A stretch of 64,000 nucleotides of DNA, taken from positions 1 through 64,000 of the forward strand of contig JAHCJY010000003.1 in the NCBI GenBank assembly GCA_026126065.1. Reading direction: 5' to 3'. Below are positions 42,638-53,279 of the stretch, in pieces (the stretch's first letter is position 1; every line of letters starts with the position of its first letter). This DNA is from Bauldia sp. Its GTDB lineage: Bacteria; Pseudomonadota; Alphaproteobacteria; Rhizobiales; Kaistiaceae. Position numbers and translations under genes: made by a program. The notes below the pieces were generated by a model. It saw only the letters and a program-made list of their open reading frames with translations, had not been told where the DNA came from and did no database searches.

Positions 42638-43599
42638 GATGCCGGGTCCTTGATTGCGGTCGATGAAGTGGGACGGCCCGTCAGGGCAAGGAAGACGTCG
42701 TCGAGATCGGGGGTATGGATCGAGAGCGAATTGACCTCGACGCCGGCTCGGTCGAGCTCGTCGAGCATGCCTCTGATCGATCTTGTGCTGCCGTCGCTCG
42801 GGACCTGCAGGGCGAGCGTCTGGCTGTCCTTGGTGACGCCCGCGAGGCTCCCGGCTGCCGCCTCCAGATCAGCGGCGTCCGCAAATTGCAGGCGGATATG
42901 GCCACCGGGAACGAGGCGCTTCAGCTCGGCCGACGTCCCCTCGGCGACGATCCGGCCATTGTCGAGAACGGCAATCCGGTCCGCCAGATGGTCCGCTTCC
43001 TCCAGATACTGGGTCGTCAGGAAGATGGTCACGCCGCTGGCGACGAGGTCACGAACGATCTGCCACACCGTAAAGCGGCTGCGCGGGTCGAGGCCTGCCG
43101 TTGGCTCGTCGAGAAAGACGATGCGCGGGTCGCCCATCAGCGTCATGGCAAGGTCGAGCCGCCGGCGCATGCCGCCGGAATAGGTGTCCGGAGTCTTCTC
43201 CGCGGCACTCACAAGATCAAACCGCTCCAGAAGCTCGTCGGCACGCTTTCGCCCTTTGGCGCGCTCGATGTGGAAGAGGTCGGCCATCAGCAGAAGGTTT
43301 TCCCGACCGGTGAGCAGCCGCTCCACGGCAGAGAATTGCCCCGTCACACCGATCGCCGCTCGAACGCGGTCGGCATCCCCGACAACGTCGTGGCCGGCAA
43401 CGATGGCTTCGCCCGCATCCGCGCGGATCAGCGTCGAGAGAATGCGAACCATCGTCGTCTTCCCGGCGCCGTTCGGGCCGAGGAGCGCGAAGATGCTCCC
43501 TTCGGGGATGTCGAGGTCGATGCCGTTGAGGACGACCTTGTCGCCGAATGCCTTGGTAAGTCCGGTCGCCCGGATCGCGGATCGCCGCGTCGTGTTCAT
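42634..43599 (-). CDS. ABC exporter ATP-binding protein (DrrA-like)
   Basis: The 321-residue ATPase has Walker A LLGPNGAGKTTMV (~38), a Q-loop at VTGQFSAVE, the signature DTYSGGMRRRLDLAM and Walker B IVFLDEPTAGLD, followed by the H-loop-region TIFLTTQYLEEAD. The C-terminal ~90 residues (VPGGHIRLQF onwards) form the small regulatory domain of DrrA-type ATPases. It overlaps the genes on both sides (ATGA). The pair is probably controlled by the ribbon-helix-helix protein at the operon head. Confidence 0.92.
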   Translation of the reverse strand: MNTTRRSAIRATGLTKAFGDKVVLNGIDLDIPEGSIFALLGPNGAGKTTMVRILSTLIRADAGEAIVAGHDVVGDADRVRAAIGVTGQFSAVERLLTGRENLLLMADLFHIERAKGRKRADELLERFDLVSAAEKTPDTYSGGMRRRLDLAMTLMGDPRIVFLDEPTAGLDPRSRFTVWQIVRDLVASGVTIFLTTQYLEEADHLADRIAVLDNGRIVAEGTSAELKRLVPGGHIRLQFADAADLEAAAGSLAGVTKDSQTLALQVPSDGSTRSIRGMLDELDRAGVEVNSLSIHTPDLDDVFLALTGRPTSSTAIKDPAS

Positions 43600-44477
43600 C
43601 GGGATTGTCCTTTCGGTGCTCGGCCGGCAATGCGGCGGATGGTGATGTCGCCATAGGCGGTGCGGGCGCGAACCTCGGCCGTGGCCCCGGTCGGCGGCGC
43701 TGCGTCGTCAGCGGACAGCATGTTGCGGACGCGGCCATACGCCGTGTGCGCGTCCACGAAGGCCGAGGTGCCGGCGCGGATGCCGACTTCGATCTGGCCG
43801 TAGGCGGTCTCGAGTTGGACGGATCCGAGCGCCACTTCGTCGGCGCGGATGCTGCCATAGGCGGTCTTTGCGACGACCTCGCCTTCGGATCGGCCCAGGA
43901 CGATCTCGCCGTGGGACGCGCTCAACCGGAGATCGGCACCCACGCTGCCGACCTCGATGCCGCCGTGTGAATTCTTGATGGTGGCGGAACCGGCGATGCC
44001 GCCGATGCGGATGGACCCCATGCCCGTCGAGACCTCCGCCCTGCCCGCGATGTCGCGCGCGGTCACGTCGCCGCGGCCGGTATCGACGATGAGACTGGCC
44101 GCCTCGTCGAGGCGGACGGGACCATCGCCCGTGCGGACCCGGCCGTCCCCGATCCTCCCGTTGATGCGGACCGTGCCCATCATCGTCTCGACTTCGACGT
44201 GCGACCCGACGGGCAGGGCGACCGTCACGTCGACCGCATCGCCCCGCCCGAAACCGAGGAGCGAGGACAGCCGCGCCTTCGGGGCGCGGACCACCAGCAT
44301 GTCGGCGCGGAAGTCGATCGTGGTGCCTTCCGCGGCGCGTGCGTCGCCGGCGCGGGCGGTCGATCGCGGCCGCACGTCCACGGTCGCGTCGCGCCGCTCG
44401 CTTGCGGCGATTGTGACGTCGCCGACACTTAGATCCACGATGAGCCGGATCGGCCCCGTCGTCGGAAAACTGGCCAT
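43596..44477 (-). CDS. DUF4097-type beta-helix protein
   Basis: The 293-residue protein is built of short repeated beta segments (GRVRTGDGPVRLDEAA, GRGDVTARDIAGRAEVSTGM, SHGGIEVGSVGADLRLSASH, AYGSIRADEVALGSVQLETA), the pattern of the DUF4097/DUF4098 adhesin-like family. It has no signal peptide (it begins MASFPTTGPIRLIVDLSVG), so it is likely cytoplasmic. The stop overlaps the ATPase start. Such proteins often sit beside ABC exporters and RHH or anti-sigma regulators, but their role is unclear. Confidence 0.8.
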   Translation of the reverse strand: MASFPTTGPIRLIVDLSVGDVTIAASERRDATVDVRPRSTARAGDARAAEGTTIDFRADMLVVRAPKARLSSLLGFGRGDAVDVTVALPVGSHVEVETMMGTVRINGRIGDGRVRTGDGPVRLDEAASLIVDTGRGDVTARDIAGRAEVSTGMGSIRIGGIAGSATIKNSHGGIEVGSVGADLRLSASHGEIVLGRSEGEVVAKTAYGSIRADEVALGSVQLETAYGQIEVGIRAGTSAFVDAHTAYGRVRNMLSADDAAPPTGATAEVRARTAYGDITIRRIAGRAPKGQSR

Positions 44478-44506
44478 GTGTTGGTCCTATGGTGTCACTT
44501 TGACGT

Positions 44507-45079
44507 CTACCGGACCCAGCCGGAGAAGCTCTCGCCGCCGCCCGGCGTCCGGCTGGTCTCGGTCCGGACCTTTGGCTCGAGTGCCGTGGTGACGACGCGG
44601 ACGAGCCAGGAGTTGACGGACAGGCCTTCGCGCGCGGCGGCCTCCTCCATGCGGACCTTGATGTGTTCCGGCAGGCGCAGCGTCGTCCGGCTGGTCCCGC
44701 CCTCATCGGTTTCTCCAGCACCGGCAAGCTCTCGGCGGATCTGACTCTCAATCTGACGCTCAAGGGCCCGTTCGCCCGAAGCGGATTCCGCTGCGTGCGG
44801 AGGCTCGGCCGGCGTCGGTGCGGAGGCCGGCGGAGCTGGTGGGACACTGACGACGAACTCGACCTCGCGGCCGCGGAGGCGGACATCGACCGATCCGGGC
44901 GCAAGTTCCCGCGTAATCTCGCTCGCGGCAGCTGAGAGTGCATCAAGGAGAACGAGGCGGGTGGCAGGTTCGAGCGCCATGGCGAGGCGCTCGGCGATGG
45001 CGGCCGCTTCCTCGCCACCCGCCTCAGCGGCGGTAGCGAGTTGCTGGCGAAGGTCGGATACGTAGTTGGTGAGGTTCAT
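44507..45079 (-). CDS. Ribbon-helix-helix regulator at the head of the exporter operon
   Basis: The 190-residue protein has a helical N-terminal half (LRQQLATAAEAGGEEAAAIA), a Pro/Ala linker and a C-terminal RHH domain of HicB/Arc type: TSRTTLRLPEHIKVRMEEAA followed by AREGLSVNSWLVRVV. The strand TTLRLP should enter the DNA major groove as a dimer. It heads the operon RHH - DUF4097 - ATPase - permease (29-bp gap, then overlaps). The promoter region directly before its ATG contains two identical TGACGTCA palindromes, the likely operator. Confidence 0.78.
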   Translation of the reverse strand: MNLTNYVSDLRQQLATAAEAGGEEAAAIAERLAMALEPATRLVLLDALSAAASEITRELAPGSVDVRLRGREVEFVVSVPPAPPASAPTPAEPPHAAESASGERALERQIESQIRRELAGAGETDEGGTSRTTLRLPEHIKVRMEEAAAREGLSVNSWLVRVVTTALEPKVRTETSRTPGGGESFSGWVR

Positions 45080-45115
45080 GACGTCATACGTGACACCACA
45101 ATGACGTCATGTCAA
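45079..45115 (-). promoter_or_regulatory. Compact promoter with twin TGACGTCA operators, probably leaderless
   Basis: On the minus strand the order is TTGACA (-35, 45115-45110), TGACGTCA (45109-45102), a spacer, CACGTA (-10-like, 45092-45087; 17-bp spacing), TGACGTCA (45086-45079) and the ATG (45079-45077). Transcription starting 7 bp after the -10 would begin at the A of the ATG, giving a leaderless mRNA; no Shine-Dalgarno is visible. Palindrome centres are 23 bp apart, about two helical turns, which suits cooperative RHH dimers. Confidence 0.62.
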
Positions 45116-45281
45116 GCGCCGCGCGAAGACAGCGCGTGCCGCCCTGCGGGTGCGGAGCAGGCCGCGAATTTGCCGATAAGCCTAAAACCGGAACGACCGC
45201 GTTAGCATTTGCTCAAGTCTCGCACGCCAAGATTGTGGCAAGGCCGGATGGCATGGACCCGGCCGAATGGGGGAACGCAGC

Positions 45282-47207
45282 ATGACATCGCCCTGGTCCC
45301 TGGCGGGGGCAAGGCAACCGCTGCCGGCGTCTGACCGTGAGACGTCCGGGGCGCTGCGCGCGCTCGAGCACGAGATTCTCGAACGCGTCGCCACCGGGCG
45401 GCCGCTGGCAGAGGTGATGGAACTGCTGTGCCGGCGGGTCGAGGCGATCGATCCCGGGGTGATCTGCTCCGTCCTTGCGGTCGACCGCCTTGGGCGGCTG
45501 CGCCACCTGGCCGGTCCAAGCCTGCCGGAGCACTACCGCGCGGCAATCGACGGCCTCGCGACGGGCCCGTCCGCGGGTTCCTGCGGCACGTCCGCGTTCC
45601 TCGGCCAGCCGGTTGTCGTCAGCGACATCGCCGTCGATCCCCTTTGGGCCGATTACCGCGACCTCGCTCTGCCCGTGGGACTTCGCGCGTGCTGGTCGAG
45701 CCCGATCAAGTCGAGCACCGGCCGGGTCATCGGTACCTTCGCGCTGTACCGGCGCACGCCCGGCGGCCCCGAACCGATCGACCGCGAGATCGTCGCTTCG
45801 TGCCTTCATCACTGCGCGATCGCGATCGAGCACGAGGAAGCCCGGCGCCGGATCTCCGAACTCGCCTTCCGCGACGCGCTGACCGGGCTCAGCAACCGGA
45901 CCTGCTTTCAGGCCGAGGCCGAGCAGGCCTTGCGCATCGTTGCGGACGGCCATGGCGGCGTGGCGATCCACTATATCGACCTCGACGACTTCAAGATCGT
46001 CAACGACACGCTGGGCCACCGGGTCGGCGATCAGCTTCTGGGGGAGGCGGCGCGGCGCCTGCTCGCCTGCGTCGGCAGTGGCGAGACCGTGGCGCGGCTC
46101 GGAGGCGACGAGTTCGCCATCATCCAGTCCGCCGTGGCCGGACGGAAGGACGTCGAAGCGCTCGCCGCGCGTATCGTCGCGGCGTTCGGGGCGCCCTTCG
46201 ACATCGAGGAGAACCGCGTCCGCGTCGGGGCGAGCATCGGCATCGCGATGGCCCCGGACGACGGCTGTGACCTCGTGGCGATCCTCCGGAAGGCCGACCT
46301 CGCGCTGTACGAGGCGAAGGGTCAGGGTCGCGGCTGCGCCCGCTTCTTCACGCCCGAGATCGATGCGGCGCTCCAGCGGCGCCGCGTGCTGGAGCACGAC
46401 CTCCGCACCGCCACCGAAGCGCGGGCCTTCGAGCTCCGCTTCCAGCCCATCGTCGACCTCGGCCGTGGCAACACGGTCGCCGTCGAGGCGCTGCTCCGCT
46501 GGCAGCACCCGGTTCGCGGCAGCGTCAGCCCGGCCGAATTCATCGCCGTCGCCGAGGACACCGGCCTCATCGAGGAGATCGGCGAATGGGTGCTCCACGA
46601 GGCGTGCCGTGCGGCGATTGCGTGGCGGCCCGAGGTCAAGGTGTCGGTGAACCTGTCCTGGCGTCAGTTCCGGCGCGGCGGCCTTATGGCCGACATCATG
46701 GGCGCCCTGGAACGGACCGGGCTGCCGCCGGAACGGCTCGAACTGGAGATCACCGAATCGGTCTTCCTGTCGAACAGCGCCGCCGTCGGGGAGACGCTGC
46801 GCGATCTCCGCCGGATGGGCGTCGGCATCGTTCTGGACGATTTTGGCACCGGCTACTCGTCGCTTTCCTACCTCAGGACTTTCCCGTTCTCGAAGATCAA
46901 GATCGACCGTTCCTTCATCGCCGATCTCGTCTTCCGACCGGATTGCGCCGCGATCGTCCGGGCAGTGATCGCGCTCGCCCGCGACCTCGGCATACGAACG
47001 ACCGCCGAGGGGGTCGAGACCGAGGAGCAACTCGATCTCCTGCGCGAGGAAGGGTGCATCGAAGGCCAGGGCTACCTGTTCGGCCGCCCGATGACCGCGG
47101 CCGATGTGACCACGCTCTTCGGCCTCGCATCGCAACAGCCGGTCGCGCGCGCATTCGCGGCCAACGATGGCCCACGCCTCGCCCTCGGCGGCGCGCGCGC
47201 TTCCTGA
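45282..47207 (+). CDS. GAF-GGDEF-EAL cyclic-di-GMP enzyme
   Basis: The 641-residue cytoplasmic protein has a GAF domain (~30-180; GSCGTSAFLGQPVVVSDI), a GGDEF domain (~190-350) with an intact active site RLGGDEFAII and substrate motifs DLDDFKIVND, and an EAL domain (~370-620) with VEALLRW, NLSWRQF, ELEITESV, DDFGTGYSS and EGVETEEQ. Both synthesis and breakdown of c-di-GMP look possible; the GAF domain probably decides the direction. An RxxD inhibitory site before GGDEF is not evident. The ATG at 45282 follows GGGGGA; an ATG at 45267 is an alternative. Confidence 0.92.
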   Translation: MTSPWSLAGARQPLPASDRETSGALRALEHEILERVATGRPLAEVMELLCRRVEAIDPGVICSVLAVDRLGRLRHLAGPSLPEHYRAAIDGLATGPSAGSCGTSAFLGQPVVVSDIAVDPLWADYRDLALPVGLRACWSSPIKSSTGRVIGTFALYRRTPGGPEPIDREIVASCLHHCAIAIEHEEARRRISELAFRDALTGLSNRTCFQAEAEQALRIVADGHGGVAIHYIDLDDFKIVNDTLGHRVGDQLLGEAARRLLACVGSGETVARLGGDEFAIIQSAVAGRKDVEALAARIVAAFGAPFDIEENRVRVGASIGIAMAPDDGCDLVAILRKADLALYEAKGQGRGCARFFTPEIDAALQRRRVLEHDLRTATEARAFELRFQPIVDLGRGNTVAVEALLRWQHPVRGSVSPAEFIAVAEDTGLIEEIGEWVLHEACRAAIAWRPEVKVSVNLSWRQFRRGGLMADIMGALERTGLPPERLELEITESVFLSNSAAVGETLRDLRRMGVGIVLDDFGTGYSSLSYLRTFPFSKIKIDRSFIADLVFRPDCAAIVRAVIALARDLGIRTTAEGVETEEQLDLLREEGCIEGQGYLFGRPMTAADVTTLFGLASQQPVARAFAANDGPRLALGGARAS

Positions 47208-47519
47208 GACCGGCAACCGCCGCTCCTCTCTTCCGGGGCGGGGCGCGGATCGGGACGCGCCTCTGTTCCCATTGGGGAACTTCAGGAGCGTCCGCGGAAC
47301 GCTCGCCGCGCCGCTGTGGGGGGCCGGCCGCGATGATCGCCGGCGGCCGCATCGACGATGCTCATCCTCAAGCACGGCGTGGTCGCAACGCCGCCGGGGC
47401 GATAGCCGTCACGCGCGGTCCGCCGCGACCCTCGCGCGCGGGCGGTCGCTCCGTGACCTGATGGCACGGAATTTCCGGTGTGTGGGCGCCGCAGTCGCCA
47501 GAATCCTGTCGGCAAGGCC
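47208..47519. other. Gene-free upstream part of the dnaK leader region
   Basis: I see no supported gene here. The sequence is GC-rich and partly of low complexity. Overlapping open frames in several phases run in from the GGDEF/EAL gene and have no domain features. The promoter elements assigned to dnaK begin at its right end. Confidence 0.35.
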
Positions 47520-47549
47520 GTTGCGGCCCCAAAACGCGGTTCTTATATA
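47520..47549 (+). promoter_or_regulatory. Candidate heat-shock-type promoter of dnaK
   Basis: GTTGCG (47520-47525) and CTTATATA (47542-47549), 16 bp apart, resemble the alphaproteobacterial sigma-32 form CTTGNN - N16-17 - CYTATNT. It would leave a leader of about 170 bases before the dnaK ATG, which is GC-rich and likely folded. The match in the -35 box is imperfect, so this is tentative. Confidence 0.4.
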
Positions 47550-47726
47550 CGCCGCGAAGCAAGGCTGCGGCTAAGCGCGCGAGCCTTGTATGGAACAGAA
47601 ACGCAGCGTAGGGGACCGCCCGCACGAAAGCTCGTGCATCGCAGTCCAGCTGTACCAACGAGCTGGGCTGCTGTGCCGGGGGTGCCTTCGAGGGCCCTGG
47701 CGATCCGCCTTTAGGAGAGACGAACG

Positions 47727-49637
<1,911 letters not shown>

Positions 49638-49643
49638 GGCAGG

Positions 49644-49907
49644 ATGTCGAGGGGGCCGGCCGCTGTCGGCCCCTTCGCGTCCCGGGACGCCTTGCTTCGG
49701 GGATCGCGTGTCTTGGCGGACGACATCCCGGCCGACGTGAATGCAGCGATGGCGGCGGATAGCGCCGCCTATGCCGCATTTCTGGCTCTTCCGCCCAGCC
49801 ACCGGCGCGAGTATCTGAACTGGATCGGCGAGGCCCGGCGGACCGAGACCCGGACCCGCCGCATTGCCGGGATGATCGACCGGCTGAAACTCTCCGGCAC
49901 GAAATAG
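49644..49907 (+). CDS. Small YdeI/OmdA-like protein between dnaK and dnaJ
   Basis: The C-terminal ~60 residues ([20 protein letters not shown] then [19 protein letters not shown]) match the short bacteriocin-protection YdeI/OmpD-associated domain. Those proteins usually end in this same segment after a longer N-terminal domain that is missing here. The ATG at 49644 lies inside the dnaK terminator hairpin, so a TTG at 49713 with GGGGA upstream (64 residues) is a credible alternative. It ends 5 bp before dnaJ and may be co-transcribed with it. Function unknown. Confidence 0.6.
   Translation: MSRGPAAVGPFASRDALLRGSRVLADDIPADVNAAMAADSAAYAAFLALPPSHRREYLNWIGEARRTETRTRRIAGMIDRLKLSGTK
49652..49673 (+). 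terminator. Hairpin after dnaK
   Basis: The arms GGGGCCG (49652-49658) and CGGCCCC (49667-49673) enclose an 8-base loop, 14 bp after the dnaK stop. It is followed by TTCG rather than a U-tract, so it may attenuate read-through into dnaJ or protect the dnaK mRNA 3' end. Confidence 0.5.
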
Positions 49908-49912
49908 AGAAT

Positions 49913-51076
49913 ATGGCAAAGCGAGACTACTACGAGGTCCTCGGCGTACCCCGCAGCTGCGACGCGGTCGTCCTGAAGACCACGTTCCGCAAGCTCGCAA
50001 TGCAGTTCCACCCGGACAAGAATCCGGGCGACGCCACGGCCGAGATCAGGTTCAAGGAAGTCAACGAAGCCTACGAGTGCCTGAAGGACCCGCAGCGGCG
50101 GGCGGCCTATGACCGCTTCGGCCATGCCGCTTTCGAGAACGGCCATGGCGGCCCCGGCTTCACGCACGACTTTGCCTCCTCAATGTCGGAGATCTTCGAC
50201 GACATTTTCGGCGACTTCATGGGGCGGCGTGGCGGCGGCAATTCCCGCGGCGGCGGCGCCGGCCGCGAGCGTGGCGCCGACCTCCGCTACAACATGGAGC
50301 TGACGCTCGAGGAAGCCTATTCCGGCAAGACCGCGCAGATCAGCGTCCCCACCAAGATCGCCTGCGAGAAGTGCCACGGCACGGGCGCCAAGCCGGGCTC
50401 GAGCCCCAAGGCCTGCCCGACCTGCGACGGCCACGGCCGGGTTCGCGCGTCGACCGGCGGCTTCTTTTCCATCGAGCGCACCTGCCCGACCTGCCAGGGC
50501 CGCGGCGAGGTGATCTCCGACCCCTGCGACGCCTGCGGCGGCGCCGGCCGGCAGACGCAGGAGCGCGCGCTCTCGGTCAACATCCCGGCCGGCATCGAGG
50601 ACGGCACCCGCATCCGCCTCGCCGGCGAGGGCGAGGCCGGCCTCCGCGGCGGCCCGGCGGGCGATCTTTACATCTTCCTGTCGCTCAAGCCGCACGCCTT
50701 CATGCAGCGCGATGGGGCGGACCTCTTCTGCCGCGTCCCGGTCTCGATGACGACGGCAGCGCTCGGCGGCCAGTTCGAGGTGCCGACGATCGACGGCGGA
50801 CGGACGAAGGTGAAGATCGCCGAAGGCACGCAGACCGGCGAGCAGTTCCGCCTCAAGGGGAAGGGCATGCCGGTCCTTCGCTCCTCGAAGGTCGGCGACA
50901 TGTACATCCAGGTGACGGTGGAGACGCCCCGCAAGCTGACCCGCCGCCAGCGCGAGCTGATGCAGGAGTTCGAGGCGGCGTCCTCCGAGGAGAACCACCC
51001 CGAATCCACCGGCTTCTTCTCCCGCGTCCGCGACCTCTTCGAGGGTCTCGGCGGCGGCAGCAAGACCGGGACGTAG
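49913..51076 (+). CDS. dnaJ: Co-chaperone DnaJ (Hsp40)
   Basis: The 387-residue class A DnaJ has a J domain (1-70) with the HPD tripeptide in [11 protein letters not shown], a Gly/Phe-rich linker ([15 protein letters not shown]), the four zinc-binding CxxCxGxG repeats ([32 protein letters not shown]) and C-terminal substrate domains. It delivers clients to DnaK and stimulates its ATPase. The start [11 protein letters not shown] is unambiguous. Confidence 0.97.
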   Translation: MAKRDYYEVLGVPRSCDAVVLKTTFRKLAMQFHPDKNPGDATAEIRFKEVNEAYECLKDPQRRAAYDRFGHAAFENGHGGPGFTHDFASSMSEIFDDIFGDFMGRRGGGNSRGGGAGRERGADLRYNMELTLEEAYSGKTAQISVPTKIACEKCHGTGAKPGSSPKACPTCDGHGRVRASTGGFFSIERTCPTCQGRGEVISDPCDACGGAGRQTQERALSVNIPAGIEDGTRIRLAGEGEAGLRGGPAGDLYIFLSLKPHAFMQRDGADLFCRVPVSMTTAALGGQFEVPTIDGGRTKVKIAEGTQTGEQFRLKGKGMPVLRSSKVGDMYIQVTVETPRKLTRRQRELMQEFEAASSEENHPESTGFFSRVRDLFEGLGGGSKTGT

Positions 51077-51185
51077 GTCGGCTCGTCCGGGTGGAGAGCA
51101 TGGCATCCCACTCAGCCGGGCAGAACATCGTGGCCTCACCTGTGATTTCTGCACCGGGAAAGCATGGGGAAGCGGTCTCTGTCTT

Positions 51186-51304
51186 CACCCTCCCCCTTGT
51201 GGGGAGGGCCGGGGTGGGGACTCTCGGCCGGACAGCCGATGCGGCCGTGCCGGGTACCAGAGCCGCAAGTCCCCCTCCCAGCCTCCCCCACAAGGGGGGA
51301 GGTG
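51186..51304. repeat. Palindromic intergenic repeat element
   Basis: Left arm TCACCCTCCCCCTTGTGGGG (from ~51185) pairs with right arm CCCCACAAGGGGGGAGGTGA (to ~51304). A second, inner pairing (GGGACTCTCGG / GAGCCGCAAGTCCCC region) gives a ~120-bp fold. Such CCCTCCCCCTTGTGGGGAGG palindromes are widespread intergenic repeats in rhizobial genomes. It lies in the dnaJ-pmtA gap and may end dnaJ transcription. Confidence 0.75.
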
Positions 51305-51395
51305 AAGAAACGGGGAGAGACGCGACGTTCACGAGAGAGCCTGCTCGGTTTTTCCACACGCTCCTTCGCCGGGGTGACGATGCAGGGTTGCGCGG

Positions 51396-51947
51396 ATGAG
51401 CCTCTCCGACATCGCGAAATACATCCGCACCTGGGGCACCACCGGGGCGATCGCGCCGTCCGGCAAGGCGCTGGCGCGGCGGATGGTGCGCCATGTCGAT
51501 CCGGCCGGCAGCGGCATGATCCTCGAACTCGGTCCGGGAACGGGCGTCGTCACGCGGGCGCTGCTCGAGAAGGGCGTTGCCCCCGCACGGATCATCGCGG
51601 TCGAGTTCAACCCCGATTTCTGCCGCATCGTCGGCGAGCGCTACCCGGGTGTCCGGGTGGTCCAGGGCGATGCGTACAGCCTCGACCAGACACTGCACGG
51701 CATCCACGACGGCGGCTTCGCCGCGGCGGTGTCGTCGCTGCCGCTCCTTCTTCGCGAGCCGGCTGACCGCATCAATCTCGTGAAGTCGGTCCTTGCCCGC
51801 CTGCCGCGCACGAGCGCCCTCGCCCAGTTCTCCTACTCGCCGAAGCCGCCGGTGCCGGCTTCGCCGCTCGATTGGCGACTGGAGGGTAGCGGCTGGATCC
51901 TCATGAACATGCCGCCGGCGCGGGTCTGGACCTACCGGCCGGTTTGA
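51396..51947 (+). CDS. Phospholipid N-methyltransferase-like SAM methyltransferase
   Basis: The 183-residue Rossmann methyltransferase has the SAM-binding motif ILELGPGTGVVTRALL (~42-57), acidic motif II at VEFNPDF and FAAAVSSLPLLL after it. Size and motifs match rhizobial PmtA-type proteins, which methylate phosphatidylethanolamine towards phosphatidylcholine. The position between dnaJ and pyrF is also conserved in Rhizobiales. An rRNA dimethyladenosine transferase-like role is less likely given the small size. Confidence 0.75.
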   Translation: MSLSDIAKYIRTWGTTGAIAPSGKALARRMVRHVDPAGSGMILELGPGTGVVTRALLEKGVAPARIIAVEFNPDFCRIVGERYPGVRVVQGDAYSLDQTLHGIHDGGFAAAVSSLPLLLREPADRINLVKSVLARLPRTSALAQFSYSPKPPVPASPLDWRLEGSGWILMNMPPARVWTYRPV

Positions 51948-51984
51948 CGGCACAAAGGCCGGTACTCCTTCGGAAGGCAGCAGC

Positions 51985-52560
51985 GTGCCCGAGAGCAGAA
52001 TCCTCGTCTTCGCCGGATCGATCCGCACCGGCGCCTACAGCGGCAAGCTCGCCGCCGCCGCCGCGAAGGAACTCGCGGTCGCCGGCGCCGACGTGACCTT
52101 CGTCTCGCTCGGCGACTATCCGCTGCCGATCTACAACGCCGACATGGAGAAGCATGACGGCTTCCCGGAGAACGCCCGGAAATTCGCCCGCCTGATCGAA
52201 GCGCATCAGGGCATCTTCATCGCAACGCCCGAATACAATCACTCGCTGCCGCCGCTCCTCAAGAACACGATCGACTGGACGAGCCGGCCGAAGCTTGCCG
52301 CCGAGATCAAGGTGCGCGGCAAGGTGTTTGCGATCGGCAGTTCCTCGGACGGCCTGATCGGCGGCGCCCGCGCCCTCCTCGACCTCCGGAAGGTGCTGAA
52401 CACGGCCTATAGCGCTATCACCATCCCCGAGCAGATTTCGATGTCGAAGTCGGGCGAGGCCTATGACGAGCACGGCAATTTCGTCGCCGAGGCGCCCCAG
52501 AAGCTCATGGCGACGATTGCGCGGCGGCTGATCGAGGTGGCGGGGAGACTCGCCCCATGA
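51985..52560 (+). CDS. NADPH-dependent FMN reductase family protein
   Basis: The 191-residue flavodoxin-fold protein has the FMN-phosphate loop AGSIRTGAYSGKL (~11-23), the TPEYNHSLPPLLKNTIDW motif (~90) and GSSSDGLIGGARALLDLR (~120), all typical of the ArsH/YieF-type NAD(P)H:FMN or quinone reductases. It starts at a GTG following GGCAGCA. Its stop overlaps the pyrF start (ATGA), so the two are co-translated. It probably reduces quinones or metals. Confidence 0.88.
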   Translation: MPESRILVFAGSIRTGAYSGKLAAAAAKELAVAGADVTFVSLGDYPLPIYNADMEKHDGFPENARKFARLIEAHQGIFIATPEYNHSLPPLLKNTIDWTSRPKLAAEIKVRGKVFAIGSSSDGLIGGARALLDLRKVLNTAYSAITIPEQISMSKSGEAYDEHGNFVAEAPQKLMATIARRLIEVAGRLAP

Positions 52561-53279
52561 CCGTCGGCAAGCCGCTCCAGCCGCGCGACCGGCTGATGGT
52601 CGCGCTCGACGTGCCGGATGTCGCCGATGCGGAGGCGCTGGTGCGGAAGCTCGGGGACTCCGTGGGCTTCTTCAAGATCGGCCTTCAGCTGGTGTTCGCC
52701 GGCGGCCTGCCCTTCGCCGAGAAGCTCGCGAAGGAGGGTCGCAACGTCTTCCTCGACGTAAAGCTCCTCGACATCGGCAACACGGTCGGCAAGGCCGTCG
52801 AGAGCATCGCAGCGCTCGGCGTCCGCCTCGCGACCGTCCACGCCTATCCCCAGGCGATGCGCGCCGCCGTGGTGGCGCGCGCCCACAAGCCGCTGGGGCT
52901 CCTCGGGGTCACGGTCCTGACCTCGATGGACCAGGACGATTTCGCCGCCGCCGGCTATTCCGGCCCGATCACCGACCGCGTGGTTGCCCGGGCCATCTCG
53001 GCGCTGGAGATGGGGATGGACGGAGTCGTCGCCTCGCCGTCCGAGATCGGCGCGATCCGGCAGGCCGTGGGCCGCGGGCTCGCCATCGTCACGCCCGGCA
53101 TCCGCGCGAAGGGCGGCGATATCGGCGACCAGAAGCGCGTCGCAACCGCCGAAGATGCGATTGCCGCCGGCGCCGATTACCTCGTCGTGGGCCGCCCGAT
53201 CACCGCCGCTTCCGATCCGCGCCGGGCTGCGGAGTCCCTCGCCGAGGAGATTGCGGCGGGGATGGAGCGCCGGGCCTGA
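52557..53279 (+). CDS. pyrF: Orotidine 5'-phosphate decarboxylase PyrF
   Basis: The 240-residue TIM barrel has the OMP decarboxylase motifs: MVALDVPD (Asp), FFKIGLQLVFAGG (Lys), the catalytic DVKLLDIGNT (Lys-x-x-x-Asp), VTVLTSMDQDD, VTPGIRAKGGD and DYLVVGRPIT. It makes UMP in pyrimidine synthesis. The start overlaps the reductase stop. Its last 80 bp overlap the convergent DUF5946 frame. Confidence 0.96.
   Translation: MTVGKPLQPRDRLMVALDVPDVADAEALVRKLGDSVGFFKIGLQLVFAGGLPFAEKLAKEGRNVFLDVKLLDIGNTVGKAVESIAALGVRLATVHAYPQAMRAAVVARAHKPLGLLGVTVLTSMDQDDFAAAGYSGPITDRVVARAISALEMGMDGVVASPSEIGAIRQAVGRGLAIVTPGIRAKGGDIGDQKRVATAEDAIAAGADYLVVGRPITAASDPRRAAESLAEEIAAGMERRA

Noticed and set aside
45213..47375. 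720-codon minus-strand frame
   Set aside because: Antisense to the GGDEF-EAL gene, whose motifs are complete.
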